From Nitrosopumilaceae archaeon (GTDB lineage Archaea; Thermoproteota; Nitrososphaeria; Nitrososphaerales; Nitrosopumilaceae), in NCBI GenBank assembly GCA_013330055.1, contig DUJB01000027.1, positions 1 through 10,499 of the forward strand: a stretch of 10,499 bases of DNA, in the 5' to 3' direction. The translations under genes and the position numbers were made by a program. Positions 1 through 5,180 of this stretch are shown here, one piece after another. The first letter of the stretch is position 1. Each line of letters opens with the position of its first letter. The notes beneath the pieces are model-generated. The model had not been told where the DNA came from. It saw only the letters and a list, made by a program, of their open reading frames with translations, and made no database searches.

Positions 1-31
1 AATCCCTGTAATACATGGTGGTAGTCAAAGA

Positions 32-541
32 ATGCAGTTTAAGATTTTTAATAACAACATAGAGCTTATAGGAATAAGACAGAATGAGAATCCAATAGGT
101 TTTCTTGACTATTTGCGCAAAAAATACCCCGATCTGGCGATTCAGGGGATAAAACCATGTTTTGTCCTTAGCTCAAATCATGCCAAAAAGATTATCAGAG
201 TATCGTTGACAGCACAGAAAGACAGCATCATGCTTTCAAATAAAATTGAAACAGATATCTTAATGCGATTTGCATGCACAAAACAGATTAGTGACGCCAT
301 ACAAAAGATTGGACTGGAAAGAAAACAAAGTTTTGTTTTAATTGTGATTGGAAGAAAAAAATCCATCGATAAATTGTTCTATGAGGTAAGAGATCATTTA
401 AAATCAAATTTGATCTCAATAAAAAATTCCACTTTTCTAAAAAAAGAATTTAAAATTTTAAAAAAACAATTAGAAGCTGTAACGTCAAACACACCACTAG
501 AAGATCTGCTTGCTGAAAAAGCAGCAATTCTATTCAGATAA
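32..541 (+). CDS. cgi121: KEOPS complex subunit Cgi121
   Basis: Probable Cgi121, the small KEOPS subunit that binds the Bud32 kinase and helps dock tRNA while Kae1 transfers threonylcarbamoyl to A37 (t6A). The 169 residues fit the family (about 150-170). Visible family traits are the alpha/beta pattern, a central FVLIVIG strand (residues 101-107), and the C-terminal helix LEDLLAEKAAILF, which resembles the conserved LLxEKxALL end of Cgi121. The ATG at 32 is preceded by GGTGG about 10 bases upstream, a plausible Shine-Dalgarno match. However, this frame stays open to the window edge, so a longer N-terminus cannot be excluded. Another frame stops with TAG at 22-24 and may be the end of an upstream gene. 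The 3' end overlaps the convergent THUMP gene by 12 bases. The YrdC gene at 1048-1647 acts in the same pathway, which supports the call. The identification rests on pattern memory, not a search. Confidence 0.8.
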   Translation: MQFKIFNNNIELIGIRQNENPIGFLDYLRKKYPDLAIQGIKPCFVLSSNHAKKIIRVSLTAQKDSIMLSNKIETDILMRFACTKQISDAIQKIGLERKQSFVLIVIGRKKSIDKLFYEVRDHLKSNLISIKNSTFLKKEFKILKKQLEAVTSNTPLEDLLAEKAAILFR

Positions 542-1051
542 ACTGCGCTTTACTTTCTGTGTACTTAAGATATCGTCCTCTTTTAGGATTGCAATCCCAG
601 TTATCTTTCCAAGTATTTCAATTAGAATTATCCAATCAAATTTCTCAAGTGATACCTTATTCTGAATTTTGTCTGCAATCTCACCTATAATTTCATTAGT
701 AGGAATTTCAGAATGTCTTTTTTCTACTGTAATTCTATATGTATCTTGTAGCTGCATTACTCTGACATGATTGAGAACGGAATTTAGAATATCTTCCTTT
801 TTTGTATAAACTGTATCCTGTAATGGTATCACTCTAAGACAATATCTTATCAACCACGGTTCATCCAGAATCTTTTCTCGAATCTTTTTTACAACCAGAA
901 ATGGATCAAGTGAGGTGGTACCGGTAAGAATTCCAGATAATTCAGATGTTTCAACTATTGCATTAGAGTCTCCAAGATCTTTTAGAATTTCCGACATTTC
1001 TTTGGCAGCTTCAGATTCAAGATGTCTGCTAGATGTTATTATCAGATTCAA
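530..1051 (-). CDS. THUMP-domain protein, archaeal Tan1-like
   Basis: A 173-residue protein with a THUMP RNA-binding domain in its C-terminal half (about residues 60-157), including YRITVEKRHSEI (105-116) and a final WIILIEILGKITGIAIL block (140-156). This architecture, an N-terminal NFLD-like segment plus THUMP with no methyltransferase domain, is that of eukaryotic Tan1/THUMPD1 and its archaeal homologues. Tan1 is the tRNA-binding adaptor for N4-acetylcytidine formation by Kre33/NAT10. No catalytic domain is present, so it should act as an adaptor. The start is TTG, sharing a TTGA overlap (1048-1051) with the stop of the upstream YrdC gene, which implies translational coupling. AGGAG lies about 16 bases upstream, too far to be ideal. 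The 3' end overlaps the convergent Cgi121 gene. THUMP is fairly sure; the acetylation role is inferred. Confidence 0.8.
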   Translation of the reverse strand: MNLIITSSRHLESEAAKEMSEILKDLGDSNAIVETSELSGILTGTTSLDPFLVVKKIREKILDEPWLIRYCLRVIPLQDTVYTKKEDILNSVLNHVRVMQLQDTYRITVEKRHSEIPTNEIIGEIADKIQNKVSLEKFDWIILIEILGKITGIAILKEDDILSTQKVKRSLSE

Positions 1052-1647
1052 AGTGAATTGATAATCTCCTCTTTTGTTATCTTTCCTTGTCTTAGTATCT
1101 TCCAGGTTCCATCTTTTACTTCAACAATAGTTGAACTTGTAGAGTTTGAAATTGTACCGCCATCCAAGAAAATATCATATCCAGAAAAATTCTCTTGAAC
1201 CTTTTTTGAATCAGAAAAAGCTGGATGACCAGAAAAGTTTGCACTAGTACCTACAATAAGTTTGCACTCTTTTAAAAGAGCCAAAACACATGGATGATTT
1301 GGTACACGAACAGCTACCTTATCATTCATGTTCATTGCACTTTTAATTTCATTGTCTTTTAACTTTAAAACTAATGTTAGTTGACCTGGCCAGAACTTAT
1401 CAGCTATCTTATTTGAAATATCATCAAAAACAGCTATTTTTGAGACCTCGTCTTTAGAGTATACTAGTATTGGTAATTGTTTTGATTCGTTCCTCTTTTT
1501 TATTCGAAAAATCGCTTCTATTGCTTTTACATTTCGTGGATCGCAACCAAGGCCGTATACAGTATCTGTAGGAAATACTACCAAACCTCCATTTTTTATT
1601 GTAGTTGCAGCTAGACTGATTCCATTCTGATCGCAAGGAACTATCAC
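1048..1647 (-). CDS. Threonylcarbamoyl-AMP synthase (YrdC/Sua5 family)
   Basis: Makes L-threonylcarbamoyl-AMP from threonine, bicarbonate and ATP, the first step of tRNA t6A37 synthesis; KEOPS then uses the product. The 199 residues form a YrdC domain only, without the Sua5 C-terminal domain of the ~340-residue form. Visible signatures: FPTDTVYGLG (25-34); the KxR element K50-K-R52; SKQLPILVY (55-63); FWPGQLTLVL (85-94); the SxN motif S135-A-N137 in GTSANFSG; and SSTIV (171-175). The start is GTG at 1647. A TATA-like box lies about 26 bases upstream, fitting a leaderless mRNA, and no better ATG is in frame near it. It is first in a two-gene unit with the THUMP gene and sits one gene away from Cgi121, a KEOPS component. 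Family identity is very secure. Confidence 0.95.
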   Translation of the reverse strand: MIVPCDQNGISLAATTIKNGGLVVFPTDTVYGLGCDPRNVKAIEAIFRIKKRNESKQLPILVYSKDEVSKIAVFDDISNKIADKFWPGQLTLVLKLKDNEIKSAMNMNDKVAVRVPNHPCVLALLKECKLIVGTSANFSGHPAFSDSKKVQENFSGYDIFLDGGTISNSTSSTIVEVKDGTWKILRQGKITKEEIINSL

Positions 1648-1666
1648 AATTTTTCAGATAGATATT

Positions 1667-1676
1667 AGTAAATTAT
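1667..1676 (-). promoter_or_regulatory. TATA-like box for the YrdC-THUMP operon
   Basis: On the minus strand this reads about TAATTTACTA and is centred roughly 26 bases before the GTG at 1647. That is the archaeal TATA-to-TSS distance, so transcription would begin at the start codon. Identified by eye. Confidence 0.45.
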
Positions 1677-1692
1677 GTTTTGTTATTGAAAA

Positions 1693-1700
1693 TGATATAA
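1693..1700 (+). promoter_or_regulatory. TATA-like box for the 36-residue cysteine protein
   Basis: TGATATAA is centred about 27 bases before the ATG at 1724, predicting a leaderless transcript. This independent signal supports the very short gene downstream. Confidence 0.5.
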
Positions 1701-1723
1701 GACTGATTGTCGTAGTATGTTGC

Positions 1724-1834
1724 ATGGATATCGAAATTCAACAGTGCCAATGTCCGCCAGGTTCTGAAACTCGTGTAAATGAAGATGGCATGGACATTTG
1801 CGTTTCCTGTGGCGGTTGGGTAGCGCCATCATAA
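1724..1834 (+). CDS. Small CxC/CxxC putative zinc protein (36 aa)
   Basis: A 36-codon open frame running ATG to TAA. It encodes cysteine pairs C8-x-C10 and C26-x-x-C29 around a Gly/Asp/Glu-rich turn, then GGWVAPS. Four cysteines in two close pairs suggest a single structural zinc site. The short length, the paired cysteines and the TATA-like box placed for a leaderless start at the ATG argue for a real gene. I do not recognise a named family. It lies between the divergent YrdC operon and the acidic micro-gene, with its own promoter. The role is unknown; binding to a nucleic acid or protein is possible, but nothing visible shows it. Confidence 0.65.
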   Translation: MDIEIQQCQCPPGSETRVNEDGMDICVSCGGWVAPS

Positions 1835-1957
1835 GTTTCTGTTGAAAAGAATTGCATTGCACAACAGCAGTACTGTGAAGATTATTCGAAATACAAGTAC
1901 TAGTGTTTAGTTATTCTTTACAAATAAAACCTGAAAAATTCTAAATCATAACTAAAT

Positions 1958-1966
1958 CTTTAATAG
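1958..1966 (+). promoter_or_regulatory. TATA-like box for the acidic micro-gene
   Basis: CTTTAATAG is centred about 27 bases before the ATG at 1990, the spacing expected for leaderless transcription. Confidence 0.5.
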
Positions 1967-1989
1967 TAAATTGGCTTTTCTTACATCCG

Positions 1990-2076
1990 ATGTCAGACGA
2001 GTTTGATAATGGTTTTGAGGATGATTTTGATGACGAGGGAGAAGATGACGAAGAGGAAGAAACAGAAGATGATTAA
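1990..2076 (+). CDS. Highly acidic micro-protein (28 aa)
   Basis: A 28-codon frame from ATG to TAA whose product has 10 Asp and 9 Glu, no Lys, Arg or His, and three Phe at residues 5, 9 and 13 (spacing 4), followed by an almost pure D/E tail. No standard fold would be expected. It resembles acidic tails that bind basic proteins, or DNA-mimic segments, but no known family is recognised. Support for reality: a TATA-like box at the correct distance for a leaderless ATG, and a stop only 2 bases short of the convergent winged-helix gene's stop. Counter-argument: acidic low-complexity frames can arise from GA-rich DNA. The mix of GAT/GAC and GAA/GAG codons argues against a simple DNA repeat. Confidence 0.6.
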   Translation: MSDEFDNGFEDDFDDEGEDDEEEETEDD

Positions 2077-2078
2077 TA

Positions 2079-2369
2079 CTAAATTCTCAAACCAAAATTG
2101 TCCGCAAATTCTCTAAATCCACGATAAGCTTGCAAAAATTCTCTTCCTCTGTCACTGATTTTATACCTACATGCTCTGTCAGAACTTCTCTGTTCTAGCA
2201 GACCCTGCTGTACAAGCATCTCTAGTATTTTAGAGAGTCTCACATGGGAAACGTTTGCCCTGCGGATTAGATAAGTAACACTGGCTCCTGATTCATCTGG
2301 AGCTTCATCTCTAGTAGTAGAGAGTATATCTCCTATGATACTCATGTGTGTTCTATAGACTGCCGCCAA
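2079..2369 (-). CDS. Winged helix-turn-helix regulator (HTH_45-like)
   Basis: A 96-residue single-domain DNA-binding protein. Helices around residues 9-20 and 30-40, a recognition helix near 41-54 (SHVRLSKILEMLVQQGLL), and a wing ending in YKISDRGREFL (69-79) match the archaeal winged-helix family often labelled HTH_45. Such proteins are abundant in Thaumarchaeota as small one-component regulators. No ligand domain or metal site is visible. The TTG start at 2369 keeps the N-terminal YRTHMSIIGDIL stretch, which looks like the family's first conserved helix. An internal ATG at 2345 is the alternative. The start lies 17 bases inside the upstream membrane-protein gene, so the two are probably co-translated. 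Regulatory target unknown; it may respond to its membrane partner or autoregulate. Confidence 0.8.
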   Translation of the reverse strand: MAAVYRTHMSIIGDILSTTRDEAPDESGASVTYLIRRANVSHVRLSKILEMLVQQGLLEQRSSDRACRYKISDRGREFLQAYRGFREFADNFGLRI

Positions 2370-2988
2370 ATTTCATCCCCATGAGTGATACTTTAGAAAC
2401 AGGAACAAATAGTGCACCTAAACCTGCTATCTTTGTAGATATTGAGACAGAGTAAAGAACTGATTGTGGAAACACAACGGAATACCATCCTAGAAATTCG
2501 CCTAAAGCAAGAAGGCCAAGGCCTGAGGCCACAAAAACCGTGCTGCTTTTCTTATTTGCCATATATGATAGAATTGTCTCTATTGTCCCATATATCAATA
2601 GGATAAAAGAAATTGACCTTATAATATGCTCAATTGAATTTCCTGGTATGACAAAAAGGGGCACTGCTATGGTCCTAAAGTATCTTGATTTTGGGAAAAA
2701 TGCCTTGATGCTATGCGAAAAAGCTATGAAAAAATATCCTATTGTCTGAATGCCAATGCCCAAGGTTTGAACCCATGGTTCTATGTCACCAGATTTGATA
2801 ACTAGGGATTCTGTCAAAAATCCTGCGCCTACGACGCCAAAACCTATGCTTATCGACAAAAAGGCAATAGTCAGTCTAAAAAGAGTAGGACTGCCTGTGT
2901 TCTTAAAACCAATATATGATAAAATTCCTATGACTACTCCTACTAGAAAACCAATCAGATTCAAAATTATCTCAAATACGAACTGCAA
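2353..2988 (-). CDS. Multi-span membrane protein of unknown function
   Basis: A 211-residue, almost entirely hydrophobic protein with six or seven membrane segments, near residues 5-27, 35-60, 72-92, 105-116 (short), 122-143, 149-173 and 178-200. It has only short loops; the longest polar stretch is SHSIKAFFPKSRYFR (91-105). Acidic residues inside the membrane zones (E137, E164) could be functional. No transporter or enzyme motif is recognised. The first in-frame start after the upstream stop is TTG at 2988. A TATA-like box about 26 bases upstream fits a leaderless start there. It overlaps the downstream HTH regulator by 17 bases, so it is most simply the membrane half of a two-gene sensory or stress module. 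That role is inference from context only. Confidence 0.7.
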   Translation of the reverse strand: MQFVFEIILNLIGFLVGVVIGILSYIGFKNTGSPTLFRLTIAFLSISIGFGVVGAGFLTESLVIKSGDIEPWVQTLGIGIQTIGYFFIAFSHSIKAFFPKSRYFRTIAVPLFVIPGNSIEHIIRSISFILLIYGTIETILSYMANKKSSTVFVASGLGLLALGEFLGWYSVVFPQSVLYSVSISTKIAGLGALFVPVSKVSLMGMKFGGSL

Positions 2989-3007
2989 TAGCCTAAGTCT
3001 CTTTAGA

Positions 3008-3020
3008 AATTAATTAAATC
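3008..3020 (-). promoter_or_regulatory. TATA-like box for membrane protein/HTH pair
   Basis: Minus-strand GATTTAATTAATT is centred about 26 bases before the TTG at 2988. It supports this unusual start and a leaderless bicistronic mRNA. Confidence 0.5.
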
Positions 3021-3037
3021 TTACAGGTAGCTTTTTT

Positions 3038-3244
3038 CTACCAATCGTCAAGAGATCCGGCTTTTGTTCCCTCTGTACTACTAGTATAATCTCCTAAAAT
3101 GTCGGAATATGTGTGATCTTTGTATGCTATGATTTTCACATACTCTCCATATGTCATATCAAGTGAACAAGGATCGCATCTGACAAATGAAAAGTCGTCA
3201 GCAAGCTCTGCTTTGCCATTACATTTGGGACACTTTATCTTCAT
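3038..3244 (-). CDS. Small zinc-ribbon protein (68 aa)
   Basis: A 68-residue protein with CPKC (5-8) and CDPC (23-26), a compact zinc ribbon in the N-terminal third. A mixed polar tail follows, rich in Tyr, Ser, Thr and Asp and ending SLDDW. Proteins of this type in archaea are mostly unannotated; I recognise no specific family for the tail. It starts at ATG 3244 with a TATA-like box about 26 bases upstream, and is divergent from the YggX-like gene at 3319 across a 74-base shared promoter region. A 5-base inverted repeat, GGTAG/CTACC (3026-3042), spans the stop codon, but without a following minus-strand U-run it is not a convincing terminator. Confidence 0.75.
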   Translation of the reverse strand: MKIKCPKCNGKAELADDFSFVRCDPCSLDMTYGEYVKIIAYKDHTYSDILGDYTSSTEGTKAGSLDDW

Positions 3245-3318
3245 GGTTTTCTTAGGTCTTGCATTGTAATATTCTTTCTTAAAAAAAGATTAAATGACTA
3301 CGCTTAATCCAATTTAGT
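3245..3318. promoter_or_regulatory. Divergent promoter between two small cysteine-pair genes
   Basis: A 74-base region with a minus-strand TATA-like box at 3265-3273 (AATATTACA) and a plus-strand one at 3287-3296 (AGATTAAATG). Each is centred about 26 bases before its start codon (3244 and 3319). The two boxes are only about 14 bases apart, so the transcription complexes may compete or be jointly regulated. Confidence 0.5.
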
Positions 3319-3594
3319 ATGGCAAAAACATGTACAAAGTGTAAAAAAGAGATTCCAGATGATGAGAATCTCGATCCCGTTGCAGCAAATTATCCGTGTT
3401 GTAATGCCTGTTGGAACGAATGGAAAACCTATAGGGTTATGGTAATGAATGAGATGAAACTTGACATGTCACTTGCAGACCATAGGAAGGTTCTCAAAAA
3501 ATACGAAAAAGTCTTTGTGGGCGTTATCACTCCTGACGGAAATGTAATCAATTATGCTGATGAAAATCAGAGAAACCCTGAAAAGCCAGTTTAA
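3319..3594 (+). CDS. YggX-like Fe(2+)-trafficking protein with N-terminal cysteine cluster
   Basis: 91 residues. Residues about 32-68 (W32-NEW, then VMVMNEMKLDMSLADHRKVL and a VFVG strand) follow the YggX/Iron_traffic pattern W..W...Q.M.INE..LN...A.HRK.L...F.FG. In bacteria YggX protects Fe-S clusters and handles labile iron. Unlike E. coli YggX, which has a single N-terminal Cys, this protein has C5-x-x-C8 and C27-C28-x-x-C31, enough for a zinc or iron site. It starts at ATG 3319, probably leaderless, with its TATA-like box at 3287-3296. Its stop shares a palindromic TTAA with the convergent gene's stop. The family call comes from recalled sequence similarity; the metal function is inferred. 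An alternative is a generic small zinc protein with chance resemblance. Confidence 0.65.
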   Translation: MAKTCTKCKKEIPDDENLDPVAANYPCCNACWNEWKTYRVMVMNEMKLDMSLADHRKVLKKYEKVFVGVITPDGNVINYADENQRNPEKPV

Positions 3595-4052
3595 ATCCCA
3601 AATTCTTTTTTAGCTCTATCTGGGATTATGAGATACAACATTCTCTTGCTATTTTCATCTAAAGACAATAATATCTTTTTGACCGAATTGGAAATGATTT
3701 CTTTCTGTTCTTTATTCAAAGAGAAATAAATTTCTAAAATTCCATCTAGATTAAATAAAATAAGTTTCTGTGGGTTGGATATGATTGCTCCAACATAACT
3801 TGAAAACATAATTGTTCTATTTTCTTCTGAGAGACTACTTAGAATTTCAAGCCATGTCTTAAACAACCTTGCAAAATTTTCAAATGGAATAGTTGGTCCA
3901 GCAGCTAGTGCATTATTTATAACTTCATCCTTATCTAATGGTGACATTGAAAAAAACTCCATTAGTCTTTTTTTCAAAATGGGTTTTCTTAGAAAATCTG
4001 GAAGGCTTGCAAGTGACACTATGATGTTTCCTGCATAATTTGGTTCTGACAT
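3591..4052 (-). CDS. Conserved-looking helical protein, unknown function (153 aa)
   Basis: A soluble, mostly alpha-helical protein of 153 residues with no membrane span, no cysteine pair and no catalytic motif that I recognise. Leu/Ile/Phe heptad-like patterns recur (for example FARLFKTWLEILSSLS and GILEIYFSLNKEQKEI), suggesting a helical bundle or a TPR/HEAT-like array. The frame is open further upstream to 4247, but that extension runs into purA and reads like antisense of it. The ATG at 4052 is preferred: a minus-strand TATA-like box at 4074-4083 lies about 26 bases upstream, and the sequence from MSEPNYAG onward has normal composition. It is divergent from purA with 77 bases between starts, and its stop overlaps the YggX-like gene by 4 bases (TTAA). 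Confidence 0.7.
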   Translation of the reverse strand: MSEPNYAGNIIVSLASLPDFLRKPILKKRLMEFFSMSPLDKDEVINNALAAGPTIPFENFARLFKTWLEILSSLSEENRTIMFSSYVGAIISNPQKLILFNLDGILEIYFSLNKEQKEIISNSVKKILLSLDENSKRMLYLIIPDRAKKEFGI

Positions 4053-4129
4053 AAATTTGGCACTTACTTTGTTTGTTAAAATTGTATTGTCACAATTTGG
4101 CTTAAATATGTGCAGCTGTGAATTCTTGT
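4053..4129. promoter_or_regulatory. Divergent promoter purA / helical-protein gene
   Basis: A 77-base region with a minus-strand box at 4074-4083 (AATTTTAAC) serving 4052 and a plus-strand box at 4100-4108 (GCTTAAATA) serving 4130. Each is centred about 26 bases before its start codon. The plus-strand box favours the ATG at 4130 over the GTG at 4118 for purA. Confidence 0.55.
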
Positions 4130-5128
4130 ATGCCCTCATTAGTTGTAGTTGGTGGATTTTTTGGCGATGAAGGAAAAGGAAAAATAATTTCATATCTTGC
4201 AATAAAGGACAATCCGACAATAGCAGTTCGTGGGGGGGCTGGTCCAAACGCGGGGCATACCATAGAGCACGAAAATAAAAAATACAAAGTTAGAATGCTT
4301 CCAAGTGCTTTTTTGAATAAAAATGTACGACTCCTAATTGGACCTGGAGTTGTAGTAAGTCCTGAAGTCCTTTTAAAGGAAATTGAGGAATTTGGCGTCT
4401 CTGACAGGGCATTTGTTGATTTTCAATGTGGGATAATTGAGGAATCTCACAGAACAGCTGATTCCCAGGGCAGGCTAAAAGATTCAATTGGCAGCACTGG
4501 CTCTGGGACAGGTCCAGCAAATGCAGACAGAGCAATGAGGACGTTAAAACTTGCAAAGGACATTGATTCACTTGCACTTTATCTTGAAGATGTTCCAAAC
4601 TCTGTTAATTTTGCATTAGAAAGAGACGAGAATGTTTTGGTTGAAGGAACTCAAGGAACTTTTCTTTCTTTATGGCATGGTACATATCCATATGTAACAT
4701 CAAAGGATGTTACTGCATCGGGAATATGTTCTGATATTGGACTAGGGCCAAAAAATGTTACAGACGTACTGGTAGTTTTCAAATCTTATGTGACTCGGGT
4801 AGGTACAGGTCCTCTCAAAAATGAACTTTCACCTGAACAAACTAAAACAAAAGGATGGCAAGAAGTTGGAACTGTGACAGGCCGAGCAAGAAGAGCTGCT
4901 GAATTCGATTTTGAACTTGCAAAGCGAGCAATTATGTTAAACAGTGCGACACAAGTAGCTATCACAAAACTTGATGTTCTTTATCCAGAATGTTCTCACA
5001 TGAATTCGTTTGTAGATCTAAGCTCTCCTGCAAAACACTTTATCAAAACAATAGAGGAGCAACTCAAAGTGCCTGTAACAATAATTGGCACTGGCCCTGA
5101 TGTTAATGATATAATTGACAGACGATAA
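4130..5128 (+). CDS. purA: Adenylosuccinate synthetase
   Basis: Joins IMP and aspartate with GTP hydrolysis to form adenylosuccinate, the first committed step from IMP to AMP. From the ATG at 4130 the protein has 332 residues, the short archaeal form (about 335-345, against about 430 in E. coli). Motifs: G-DEGKGK (12-18) with catalytic D13; AGHTIEHE (41-48) with catalytic H43; STGSGTGPA (122-130); VEGTQGTFLS (171-180); TSKD (190-193); VTGRARR (249-255), the IMP/Asp loop; and TKLDVL (279-284) for guanine recognition. All expected active-site blocks are present, so it should be functional. A GTG at 4118 would add four residues, but the TATA-like box at 4100-4108 predicts transcription starting at about 4130. 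It is divergent from an unrelated helical protein and followed by an independent promoter. Confidence 0.97.
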   Translation: MPSLVVVGGFFGDEGKGKIISYLAIKDNPTIAVRGGAGPNAGHTIEHENKKYKVRMLPSAFLNKNVRLLIGPGVVVSPEVLLKEIEEFGVSDRAFVDFQCGIIEESHRTADSQGRLKDSIGSTGSGTGPANADRAMRTLKLAKDIDSLALYLEDVPNSVNFALERDENVLVEGTQGTFLSLWHGTYPYVTSKDVTASGICSDIGLGPKNVTDVLVVFKSYVTRVGTGPLKNELSPEQTKTKGWQEVGTVTGRARRAAEFDFELAKRAIMLNSATQVAITKLDVLYPECSHMNSFVDLSSPAKHFIKTIEEQLKVPVTIIGTGPDVNDIIDRR

Positions 5129-5149
5129 GATCAAAAACAAGGCTGCTAC

Positions 5150-5158
5150 CTTTTAATG
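5150..5158 (+). promoter_or_regulatory. TATA-like box for the unknown-pyrF operon
   Basis: CTTTTAATG is centred about 26 bases before the GTG at 5181. It supports this GTG as a leaderless start for the bicistronic transcript with pyrF. Confidence 0.5.
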
Positions 5159-5180
5159 GGGTATTTTTCATAAGAACATC

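Noticed and set aside
1..24. Possible 3' end of an upstream gene (TAG at 22-24)
   Set aside because: Only seven codons are visible and no family can be recognised; the Cgi121 frame is also open to the edge.
1839..1875. Inverted repeat CTGTTG/CAACAG (17-base loop) and palindrome CAGTACTG
   Set aside because: Weak stem, long loop and no U-run; compatible with chance in the 155-base gap between two micro-genes, where nothing else was seen besides the 1958 promoter.
2540..3013. Two plus-strand frames (2540-2749 and 2783-3013) across the membrane-protein gene
   Set aside because: Antisense shadows; no promoter, and no domain visible.
3026..3042. GGTAG/CTACC inverted repeat as a terminator
   Set aside because: The T-run lies in the loop on the plus strand, while the gene ending here is on the minus strand. 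No minus-strand U-run follows.
4053..4247. N-terminal extension of the minus-strand helical gene (to 4247)
   Set aside because: It runs antisense through the conserved purA N-terminus and lacks a promoter in the right place. The ATG at 4052 has one.
4290..4598. 102-codon minus-strand frame inside purA
   Set aside because: Gln/Leu/Cys-rich composition typical of an antisense shadow of a strongly conserved gene.
5147..5167. TACC/GGTA hairpin followed by TTTTT after purA
   Set aside because: Only a 4-base stem, and it overlaps the TATA-like box of the next operon. A T-run alone may still stop purA transcripts, but support is thin.
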